Source: Centrapalus pauciflorus
Taxonomy: Eukaryota > Streptophyta > Magnoliopsida > Asterales > Asteraceae
Length of the DNA: 64,000 bases
Reading direction: 5' to 3'
NCBI GenBank assembly: GCA_020465985.1
Contig: JAANYP010002850.1
Span: 5,569 to 69,568 of the forward strand
The position numbers and the translations under genes were made by a program. Positions 24,592 through 34,029 of this stretch are shown here, in pieces. The notes beneath the pieces are model-generated. The model saw only the letters and a program-made list of their open reading frames with translations. It was not told the DNA's origin and ran no database searches. The first letter of the stretch is position 1. Every line of letters begins with the position of its first letter.

Positions 24592-25634
24592 CTTCGGAAC
24601 TCACTCCTGAAGTGCCCGGCTTCTCCACATTCATAGCAGCCTCTCGGATTGCCGCCATTGATACCCGGGGTTCCAAATTTACAATCCTTGGCCAAATGAC
24701 CAATACGTTTGCATTTTCCACAAGGGGTTGGGCAGGGACCCTTGTTGTGATGATAGGTGCATTGGGTGCAGAAAGGCTTGGTACCTGTGTAGCCCTTCCT
24801 TGACTCAGCTCCTGCAACATAAGCCTTGATGGTCTCGGGCTTCTTGGATTGCGAGCCCGTATTCCTCCCGGACTTGTCCTCCCATTTCCTCTTGTTTTCC
24901 CCGGCCTTGGCTTCGATTCTCCGGGACACTTGATCCATAAGGTTATTGGCCATTCTGATGGCATCCTGAATGGTGGTTGGGTTGGAGGCAGTGACATTGC
25001 CTTGAATTTGAGGATCGAGTCCCCAAATGTAACGCTCGGATTTCTTGTATTCAGGGGTCACCATCTGAGGGCACAGAATACTCAGTTCGTGGAATCGGTT
25101 GGTGTACCCAGCTACATCCATTCCATTCATAGCCAGATTCCAAAACTCTGACTCCATCTTTTGTAGCTCATTCCTCGGGCAATACTCATCGGTCATCATC
25201 TGCTTTAACTCGGTCCAGGCGAGTTGGTATGCTGCATCAATCCCCACAGACTAGGTATACGAGTTCCACCATGTCAAGGCGCTGTCTTGCAGAGTGTGGG
25301 TGGCAAACTTCACCTTGTCTCCTTCAATGCATCCGCTAACACGGAAGACAGACTCCAACTTTTCGAACCATCGTACTAATCTGACGGCTCCTTCAGTTCC
25401 ATTGAAGTATCGGGGCTTGCAACTCAAAAACCCCTTAATTACACAACCCTTTGGGTGGGTTTCAGTTCCTCCTGTGGTGCGGCTAGCACCACCATCTCCA
25501 TTAGCTGAACAGTTTCTGTTGGTCCCGTAAGTGGCTATAGCAGCAGCCACTCTTTGTGCAACTAGTTCCTCAATTTCTGCAGCGTTCATAGCTCGTCTTG
25601 GCGGCATTATCTTAAAGTTTAAAGAAATGAGCAT
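24588..25634 (-). pseudogene. gag: Gag of Gypsy D
   Basis: It starts at a methionine at or just inside 25634 (MPPRRAMNAAEIEELV is the typical start). Retrotrans_gag features are present (FNGTEGAVRLVRWFEKLE, ALTWWNS, FWNLAM, FHELSILCPQMV). An in-frame TAG at 25251 splits it. Cysteine-rich C-terminus: CTQC-x-H region, knuckle CGKCKRIGHLAKDC, and a second knuckle CYECGEAGHFRSE whose last cysteine codon is lost by an apparent one-base deletion. That deletion throws the frame to a stop at 24588 and separates gag from pol. Confidence 0.9.
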
Positions 25635-25837
25635 AGTGTAAGAAGTTGAATCTTAAAGATGTAATTTTTCTTAAGGCACAACACTATAATCATCAAGCAC
25701 AATTTCATAAATAACTTGCAATATTCATTAATCATTCATAACTTTCTTACATTGGGGCGGGTTATTACCCGAAAATTTTTAGTCCTACACTATTACATAA
25801 TAATTTCCTAATATTACAAAGATAGAGGAGGGGGGTA

Positions 25838-26589
25838 CTAGGTGCGGGAGTGATCAGGGGTCTCTCCCTTTTCCAAAGCATTGAGGAGCTGTGTCAGCTC
25901 CTCATTACGGGCCTCGCTTTCGACTAATCGTTGCCGAAGCTCATCTAGTCCGTCCTGCCGGATGGCGAGGGCGTGCTGGTTGGCCCAGTATAAGTTGGAG
26001 TTTTGTAACTCCTCCCACTGTAAACGAGCGGTCATTTCTCCGATGTCTTGGTTAAGCAACCAAAGTTGGAGATCATGCCTTGAAGACCGTGCTACCAAGA
26101 GTGGTATGGTCCGTTCGGCGGGTTCTTGGGTGAGTGACGGAATAGGTGCGGAGGATGGTCCTCCGATCTCAAAGTGGGAAGGTATTTCTTCCTCTTGCCT
26201 CCACTCACGGAGGGTCTCAGGCATCCATCCCCATCTTCGGGCGTCTACCCATCGGGAATAGACTCCCGTCTCGGCGTGATCACCCTCTTTCGGGGTGTGT
26301 ACAACATCTTAGGGCCGTTTGGGTAAGGGCGGTACGGCTTGAATGATGGCTCTGCCGGGTGGTATGGAATACGGGCGGGGACTGCTGGGGGCAGTGGATC
26401 CTCTCCGTCGTCATCTTCTTCCATAGGTTCCTCTTCTGACTCCTCCATTGGTTCTTCGGAGGGGTCTTCTTCTTCAGATTGTTCTCCTTCAGTGAAAACC
26501 TCAGTGGCTTCGGGGCTCATAGGGGTGTACTCATCCTCTGAATCAGACAAGATGATGGTCTCTGGGTGGGACATGTTTTCTGCTATCAA
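25838..26589 (-). CDS. Extra 5' ORF of Gypsy D, acidic then coiled coil
   Basis: Two overlapping minus-strand frames lie between primer site and gag. The first, 26589-26245, is very acidic (DSEDEYTPMSPE, EEDDDGEDPLPP) followed by a Pro/Arg-rich PYRPYPNGP region. The second, 26224-25838, has helical, Glu/Arg/Leu-rich residues (LDELRQRLVESEARNEELTQ). Sequence upstream of the second ATG stays open, so they are probably one protein broken by a single frameshift near 26250-26290. No known domain is recognised. An additional ORF before gag is not standard for Gypsy elements. Confidence 0.55.
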
Positions 26590-26696
26590 GGTCCAGGCAT
26601 AGTCTTTTAGTTAGTTACAAGATATTTTCAAAATCAGTAAAACTTAAGTGCAGTTATAGTCTAGGGTACTAATGCAACCTAGTTCACTATAACTAT

Positions 26697-26709
26697 GGCT
26701 CTGATACCA
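26697..26709 (-). promoter_or_regulatory. Primer binding site of Gypsy D
   Basis: The minus strand reads TTGGTATCAGAGCC, complementary to initiator-Met tRNA, three bases inside the 5' LTR. Confidence 0.93.
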
Positions 26710-27592
26710 ATCTGTCACACCCCGTTACCCCGGTTGGCAACGAAGCGTGATGTCGCGGAAGCATAACCATAATCATAACGAACGACCACTATATGGACGT
26801 TTTTAAAATACATCGTTGAAAATTTTAAACACAGCAATGTTTTACATAGTCTGATATGAGTAAAGGAGTTCACAAAATACAGAGATTTAATTACATAATT
26901 AAAATATCCAAAATAATGCAGTTAAATCTCCGTCAGTTTGAAAATGAGTGCGACTCCTTAAGTGCGGAAGCTTGAAAATAATTCCGATGTGATGAACTTG
27001 CCTTAATTTCCTGAAAATACACGCTAAAATACGTCAACAAAATTGTTGGTGAACTCATAGGTTTACACGTAAACATGACTTGTATGGACAACAATAGTAG
27101 AGTTTGAATTTATAAAATCATAAATTACATGTTATGTATTACATATAAAACATCATGCAACCGAAGCTTAATTAAAATGAGTTTGCCCTGTGCAGTATCC
27201 CCGACTGTAATACCGTGTGTTGAATATATATGCACTCGCTGTTAGCCGACCCGAACTAACCCGAATGGGGGACATGACTCCCGATAGATCTATCCATAAT
27301 ATATTCGCGCTTACAAATAAATGCAATTAACGGTTCATGATATAAGGGCTGATGGAACCACATGTGTAATACATAATAGAAATGCAGATGTTATCGTGTC
27401 CATATAAAAACGAAGAATGTATTTCATCCCCAAAACATAACAGTTTGAAAATAGGGGCTATGAGAACTCACCGAGATTGCGATGGCAAAAAGTAGCGTAA
27501 AAAGCTATTTAGCGTGAATGGATGGATGATGCGTCGCGTGAGTTTAATCGAGTCCTAAATGATAATAAGGACTTAATATTTCTAATATATGA

Positions 27593-27594
<2 letters not shown>

Positions 27595-27667
<73 letters not shown>
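27595..27667. repeat. (TA)n microsatellite in 5' LTR of D
   Basis: About 73 bases of TA, against about 25 at the same place in the other LTR (19684-19708), so it changed length after insertion. Confidence 0.95.
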
Positions 27668-27671
<4 letters not shown>

Positions 27672-28533
27672 TCCAGCTTTTTCGGAGGTTTTTCGGCCTA
27701 CTTTGAGGCTGTTTTTGACCAAGCTCCAAAACGTTTTAGGATTTGGTTTTCTAGGACATTAAAGTACTATATACAACGGATTTTTAGAATAAAAAACGGC
27801 CATTTTTCGAGATCTTTAGGTTGGTGAAAAATCTCGTTAAAAACCCTATGTTGGCCATTTTTGAGCTGTCAAACTTTCGGTTTTCACAAATAATTTCTGG
27901 AGGTCTTAAACTCCAAAATAAATTATGAAAACTTCCAGATCTATAGTTAAGACATAGATCTAACCTTTGAGAAAAGAATCAACTCATTTCGTTAAGTTAT
28001 GAATTAGTTATGATTTTTCAAAGTCGATATAAATTTTCTGCCGAAAATCCGCAGTTTATAAACTTGAAACAACTCATGATTCTTGTTGTTTATTCAAAGA
28101 CTACTTGTATAAAAGTTATAAAACATATATATATCACATGTTTTCATAATATTAACATTTTTATAAGGTGTTCATATATTCATAAACACATTTAAAGAAA
28201 CAACTTAAAAATAAAAACTAGAAACTTATAAACTTGAGTTTTTATGAAACTTGTAGTTGTTGGTGATTATATATATTATGCAAGACATATATTTAACTTA
28301 AATAAAAGAGGTAAGTATGATAGTTTTTACTTACTTTGATGAGAGAAATGAAATTAAATGTGTAGAAGGAAAGAGTCTTGAATTTGTTGCACACCAAAAG
28401 TTCTTGAATTCTTGAAGGACACTTGAAAAAGAAGAGAATGTGTGTGTGGTATATGGGTGGCTGGTTTTGGGGAGGGAAGAATGAGAGGATTCTTTTCTTT
28501 GTTAAGAGTGGAAATGAAAGAAGGATTGGCCTC

Positions 28534-28543
28534 CTATTTATAG
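28534..28543 (-). promoter_or_regulatory. TATA box of Gypsy D 5' LTR
   Basis: The minus strand reads TCTATAAATAGGAGGCC; the same box is in the 3' LTR near 20575. Confidence 0.65.
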
Positions 28544-29114
28544 AAGAATAGAGCTCTTGCAAATCATGAAAGGAATGGGAGTTTGAGTGTGCATCTAACC
28601 AAGCATGGTGCAAAAAGGTGAAAGACTTGATGTTGATTGTGCATGGTTGATGAAATAAAATATTGAGGTTGTGTACTATAGGGGGTGGCTGGCCATGAGG
28701 GGTATTTCAAAGGTATTTTTCTTTTTTTTTTTGTATAAAAGTATTTAGAATGTATTCTTGTATTTCCCTTTTCTTGTAAATTCTTAAATACTTTTGGATG
28801 CATTGTTTTAATGAATTGTTTTAGTCTTGCATAATTAATGTTAAGTAATTGTATTAGTATTTGATTAGTGTCACTAATCATAATTTAATTATGTACTTAG
28901 TTGAATTAATCCCTCATATCGTAAATTGATCGGATTAATTGATTTCCCGATTCATCGCACCGATGAATTTGATTCTAATTGAGTTGAATTTTCTAATAAA
29001 CCTTGTTAATCACTTGATTAATTTCTAATGACCACTGATTAGGCTATAATTGACTATTACATACATATTAGGTCATTGTTGCTAACCTGGTTTAGTGCCA
29101 GATGTTACAGCTGC

Positions 29115-29439
29115 TTTTTGGCGGTCAGGGTCAAAAGCTGCTTTTTCCTTTCCTTTGGCTGTTGTAGTTTGAACAGCCTCAGGAGTTTCTTCCTCTTCTT
29201 CTTCTTCTTCTTCCAAGATCAGATGCCTCCTTCTGCTTGGCCTGTCCTCAGGAATGGATTCCTCCCCCTTAGATTGTGCAGGGTTTCGAGATCCAGCCTA
29301 CTCCTGAGTAGGCTGAGCAGTTTCAGTTTGATGAGGGGCATCTTCAACTGGACATGTACCTGTTAAAGATGCACCTGCTGTTTGACCAGTAGATGCTGAT
29401 TTCTCCTTAGGAAAAGAGGTTTTCTCCCCCTTAGACTTA
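29115..29439 (-). pseudogene. Internal piece of element C env-position ORF
   Basis: Lies between the Harbinger-type element and Gypsy D. It encodes a low-complexity stretch (KGKEKAAFDP, poly-Glu) with an in-frame stop near 29296. It contains purine blocks AAGGGGGAG at ~29271 and ~29425. It continues the frame of the right-hand fragment once the TTA-flanked insertion is ignored. Confidence 0.65.
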
Positions 29440-30578
29440 GGGGTCGTTTGGTTCACTAGAATCCGAGGGAATTGGAGGGGAAAGGAATCCAATTCCAGTC
29501 AATTATTGTGTTTGGTTCAACTATAAAAAGGAATTGGATTCCATCAAAATTGAAAGTTTCCAATGAATGAAGGAAAATAACATTCCTTCACACAATGGAT
29601 GGAATTCAATTCCTTTTCAAAACAGAAAGTGATTGATTACAAAAATACCCCTTACGTTTAACACACTACACTACACGATGTCTAGTCTTACCCCACCCAC
29701 CCTACCTACCTACCTATCGACCCACCCACCCTACCCTAACCTACCCTACCCCATCCCACCCACCTACCCCAACCCTACCTTTGCTATCCAACCTACTCTT
29801 ACCTACTACCCACTATACCTACCATTACCTACCTACCCACCCACCCTACCCCATCCCACCCACCTCTAACCCACCTACCCTAACCCTATTTATGTTATCC
29901 AACATGCTCTTACGTACTACCCACCATACCTACCCCTACCCACCTACCCATCCCTCATCCATCATACATTACCCACCCCACCTACCCTACCTACGCTATC
30001 AAACCTACTTTTACCTACTACCCACCATACCTACCACCCATCCCTCATCCACCCCACCAACCCACCCTACCCTACCCATCTTATCTGATTCCTACTTTAT
30101 AGACTTATCCACCTCTACCCACCCACCCACCCTACCCTACCATACCCCTACCCCTACCTTACCTACATTGTCCAACCTACTCTTACCTACTACCCTCCAT
30201 ACTTACCCCTACCCACCTACCCATCCCTCATCCATCATCCATCATACATTAACCACCCAACCCACCTACCCTTACCACACCTACGCTATCCAACCTACTC
30301 TTACCTACTACCCACTATACCTATCCCTACCCACCTACCCATCCCTCATCCACCCTACCCACCCTACCCATATCCATCTCATCCTATTCCTACCTTAGAG
30401 ACTTATCCAACTCTACCAACCCACCCATCCTATCCTACCAACGAATTATGAAATTGGATTCCAATTTCATTTTTAGCCAACCAAACATGATTTGGATTCC
30501 AATTCCAATTCCTTGCAGATTCCAATTCCTTAACAGATTCCAATTCCTTTTAAAATATTCTGCGAACCAAATGCCACC
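29440..30578. mobile_element. Harbinger-type non-autonomous element
   Basis: It is flanked by the 3-base duplication TTA (29437-29439 and 30579-30581). Ends are GGGGTCGTTTGGTTC and the inverse GGTGGCATTTGGTTC, the terminal style of PIF/Harbinger and Tourist elements. Subterminal GGAATTGGAATCC-like words are repeated at both ends. The middle is a minisatellite and there is no transposase. At 1,139 bp it is large for a MITE. It sits inside C's third ORF. Confidence 0.82.
29680..30440. repeat. CCTACC/CCCACC minisatellite with ~100-170 bp superrepeat
   Basis: The plus strand is almost pure C, T and A. Five higher-order copies each contain CTATCCAACCTACTCTTACC then TACTACCCACCATACC (near 29785, 29895, 29990, 30165, 30287). 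Long Pro/Thr/Tyr ORFs here are translations of the repeat, not genes. Confidence 0.85.
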
Positions 30579-33365
30579 TTAGTCTTCGAGGCAGAAAACT
30601 TCTCCCCCTTTGAAGGAGATGGACCAGCACCTTCAACAACTGGTCTGCCTGAAGAAACGAATTCAGCAGGCTTGGCAGCAGTATTGACAGCAGGCTTGGG
30701 GCCAACCAGGCTATGCACTAAGAAAGCCAGATTGTCCTTCACCTCTGAAAGTTGGGAAAGACAAGTTTGAAGAGAGGATGATTGTGAATCAGCAATAGAG
30801 GTCAGCTTAAGAATATTTTCTCTATCAGAAGCTGTGAATAACAGACTTTGAGGTTGTGCAAGATGTAACTCAAGAGAGTCCTGCACATCAGCAAGGTTTG
30901 CTGACACAGAATTTGATAGAGAGACGATGAGAGTGTTTAGGCTGGCCAATGTGGTAGGAAGGGTAGTAGTGCAAGTAGTGAGTAGAGTGGACAGCTGTTG
31001 GGATATGCCTGTCATAGAGGACACGAAGTCCTGTTGGTCTGAAAGAACTGAGGAGAGGGATGTGGAGATATTTTGCAGTTGTGCAGTAAGTGTAAGCAGC
31101 TGTGAGGAGTGGTCAGTGTGAGTAGTGGAGGGAAAGGAATTCTTGAACAGATCAAAGAATCCTTTGAGCTGTTCAGACATAGAGTCTGAAATTAGAGAGG
31201 GTAATGAAGACATGGAAGTTTCTAAAGAGCCAACTTTGTTGGTCAGCAAGGAAAGCTGATCCTTCAAAGGCAGATCTTTAGGTGATGGAGGAGTATGGGT
31301 AGATTGTTTGGATTGAGTGGATGGGGATGATGAGAGGATGATGATGAGGCAGGTGTTTGGGGATGTGATGGAGAGGGAAGGGGAACTTTGGACAGAAGCT
31401 CCATAGTCTGGGCAAAAGTAATCTGGCCCAGCTTGGAGGGGTGAAGGGGCCCCTCAGCAGTGGCTGTAGCTGCTTCATCAGGAGAAGGGTAGACGTTGGT
31501 AGCCTTTTAGATGCTGCTTGTGTTGCAACACCTTCATTAATGCCAGGGGTTGTTCCCTCTGCAGCACCTTGGTTTAAAGGTACCTCATCATGGGGAGATG
31601 GGATTTGCATTTCAACATCAGCAGTGTTGAAACCTGCTGATGGAGTTTGCATGACAGGAGCAGCCTCACCAGAGGGATGGTATGATCCCTGAGGTTCATC
31701 AGCTTGGGTGGTTGGTCCTTCAGCAACTGTTTGGTGTAGAACAGCTGCATCATGAGGAGCAGAAGTTGGAGGCTGATCTACTGGATGGTCTAATCCAGCA
31801 GGCTTGGCACCTCGTGCAGACTCTGGATGTGAGGAAGTATGAAGTGGGGACTGTGTGGACTCAGTATGGAATGGAGAGAACTCCTGTCTTTCAATATTCT
31901 CAGCCTATTGGGAGGCTGGAATAGTTGATGTGGTTGTTTCCATATGTACAACTGGTTCTTGTTGGGAGAAACTAGAGGGCTGAGGCTGACTCTGGGTAGA
32001 CTCTTTTTGGAGTGAAGCCTGCTCCAAGTGTGCTGAACCTTCTCCCAAAATAGGAGAGGCAGCAGGGTGTGCTTCTTTTGCAACTGAACCCTCTTGAGAG
32101 GGAACAGAGGGGCTGGTTTGGGCTGTTTTGGCTGTTGGTTTCTTTTTGGCAAGGGATTTTCGTTGGTATGATTTTAGAGATGTGGTGGATGATGGATGTT
32201 GTGGAGAGGAGTTGAGGGGTTCTGATTGGACTGGTTTTGAGACTGGGTCAGTAACAGGTGGGTTGGCCTGTTCCATAGTCTCAGGTGCCACAGAGGCACT
32301 AGCCACAGAGGCTTCAGGTTCAACAAATGAACCAGGGTGAGAAGTCTGCTCCCCCTCAGCCACAGAGGCTGATGGGGCAGATTTTGACTTGGCTGTTTTA
32401 GCCTTCTTGCGGACAAGCTCAGCTTCAGTCGTTTCCAGAGTCCTCTTAACAAACTTGACCCTGGATTTGGATTTTCCTTTGGGAGCAGCTTCTAGATCCA
32501 CCCTCACAGCAGAGGGTCCTTCCACCATTCCTAGCAACCTCCTCATTGGAGTAGATAGAGTAGGCTCATTTGGGAGAACTGGAGTGTAGAAAACTCTATT
32601 TCCTATGACAGGAAATGCAGCCGTACGAAGTAAAGGCTGAGAGTTATACAGTTGCTCACCACAGATGTGTTTGAAGATGAGGCTTAAAAACCTGGGATAA
32701 TGAACAGCAGCTGGACGTGTTTCCTGCTACACCAGAATCCTCAAATTCATGAAAATCCATCTGGCCATGTTGATTGTAGTCTCATCCACAAGCTGTAGGA
32801 CTATAGGAATCTCATCACGGCTTAGTTGGTCAAAGGAACCAACTTTGCTGCTGAAGCACATCACCACTGAGGCAAATAGGAAACTGTAGGTTGGAGACAA
32901 ATCCTTCCTAAACAGTGTGGCCCCAACTTTGGGTTCTGCTACACCACAGAAGCGTAGCAGGTTGCCCATCTGGTCATTCTCAGCCTGTGGCTGATCATAG
33001 GGTTCAACAACTGGAAGATTAAGGACTTCCCTGATCAGACCAGTAGTGATCTCAATGATCTGAGTCCCATTGAGAATTGTTCCCTTGATGACTATGGTAT
33101 CTGGGTTGTAGGAACAGGTGTACTAGAACTCATACACCATTTCCTGGTACAGGACACCAGGAGTGGCAGTCATGGCATAGTTCAGGGGGTGAACTTTCAG
33201 AAATTCCATCATTTCTTTGTAGCCTTTCCCCACATAATTTTTGGGGATGGTGAGGTTTGCAAGGTAGTTGGTGGGTTTCAAGGTTAGCATTGTGGTGACA
33301 GAGAAATGTTTTTGAACATCAGCACCAACAAAAACTGGTAGAAAGGGCTTGTTTCGGTGAGCCAT
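30579..33365 (-). pseudogene. N-terminal part of element C env-position ORF
   Basis: Starts at ATG 33365. The first ~250 residues match A and B third ORFs (MMEFLKVHPLNYAMT, YQEMVYEF). In-frame stops occur at 33123 (where A and B have tryptophan), 32727 and 31905, with a frameshift in 31270-31520. The middle is Ser/Pro/Gln/Ala-rich with basic KKPTAK motifs. Residues encoded at 31267-30600 form a Ser/Leu-rich heptad-like segment (coiled coil likely). No signal peptide or transmembrane helix is seen. Its frame continues across two insertions at 29115-29439 and 18719-18294. Confidence 0.8.
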
Positions 33366-34029
33366 TTGGAAAGTACGAAAGTAGTAGCACAGGACACTTC
33401 GTCGAGTTTTAGGGTTGTTTGGAAGTTATGGAAGTAGTGAGGAAGATGAAGATGAAACAGTAGGGGGTATTTATAGGATTTGAATGTGAGTGGGTATGAG
33501 AGAGAAACGTTTGGGCGGTTGATTTGAAATGTTCGTTAACGGAAAACAGAACGGTTGTCAGACCACTTGAGCCCTTTTTAATCACTAACACACGTAAACA
33601 CACATTATCCGCAGTAATTAAGTTAAATAAAAACAAAAATTAAGTAACTTAATTGTGAAGAAAGGTAATTAAAACTGATGTTCTAAGCTGTTGGTCAAAC
33701 CTGTGATGAGCAAGGTCATCACAAGCTGTTCACTCTTCAAGCTGTTCAGTCAACCTGTTCAGCTATGTAAGAACAGTTTGTGTTCAATAGCTGATCAAGT
33801 TACAAGATAATGTCTTGTATGACAGATTGAGAGAGTGAGCAGGGTAGAGGTTTGATCATTAGACCAGGAGTAACATGAAAGCTGTTACTGTCAATCCTGT
33901 TATATGCTCAAGCTGTTCAAGTTTTCAGAATTTGGCTAAGTGTAGAACATGCATAGCCTGTTCTGCATAAGTTGTTCTGTGAAACTTGAGTAGTGTGAGA
34001 CATATAAAATCTTAGAACATTTAGGACAC
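33366..34029 (-). other. Pol to third-ORF spacer of element C
   Basis: No ORF is supported. Between 33690 and 33975 the words AAGCTGTTC and CCTGTTCAG recur many times, matching words in C's LTR (40590-40710). Confidence 0.6.

Larger units (their letters stand above)
18720..29109 (-). mobile_element. Gypsy element D, complete with LTRs and target duplication
   Basis: A 10,390 bp element flanked by GCTGC at 18715-18719 and 29110-29114. The LTRs are 18720-21145 (3') and 26713-29109 (5'), with TGTCACACCC...ATGTTACA ends on the plus strand. The internal order on the minus strand is primer site, extra ORF, gag, pol with integrase after RNase H, and polypurine tract. The C-terminal integrase extension resembles a chromodomain, suggesting a chromovirus (perhaps Tekay-type; tentative). 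Only a few lesions separate it from intact frames. Confidence 0.95.
26713..29109 (-). repeat. 5' LTR of Gypsy D
   Basis: A 2,397 bp partner of 18720-21145. It carries an expanded (TA)n at 27595-27667 and the functional-position promoter. TG...CA ends match the other LTR. Confidence 0.94.

Noticed and set aside
27544..27729. ORF of alternating Tyr-Ile (also at 42299-42646, 54852-55220, 56405-56677, 56809-57000, 57382-57609)
   Set aside because: Translation of (TA)n microsatellites; no non-repeat coding content.
29633..30398. Two overlapping Pro/Thr/Tyr-rich ORFs
   Set aside because: They are translations of the CCTACC minisatellite inside a Harbinger-type element, with no start context or conservation.
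29680..30440. Possible interstitial telomere tract
   Set aside because: CCCTAACC occurs, but there is no run of the plant telomere unit CCCTAAA; it is a different C-rich minisatellite.
31441..31924. Plus-strand ORFs across 31441-32589
   Set aside because: Shadows of the minus-strand third ORF of element C.
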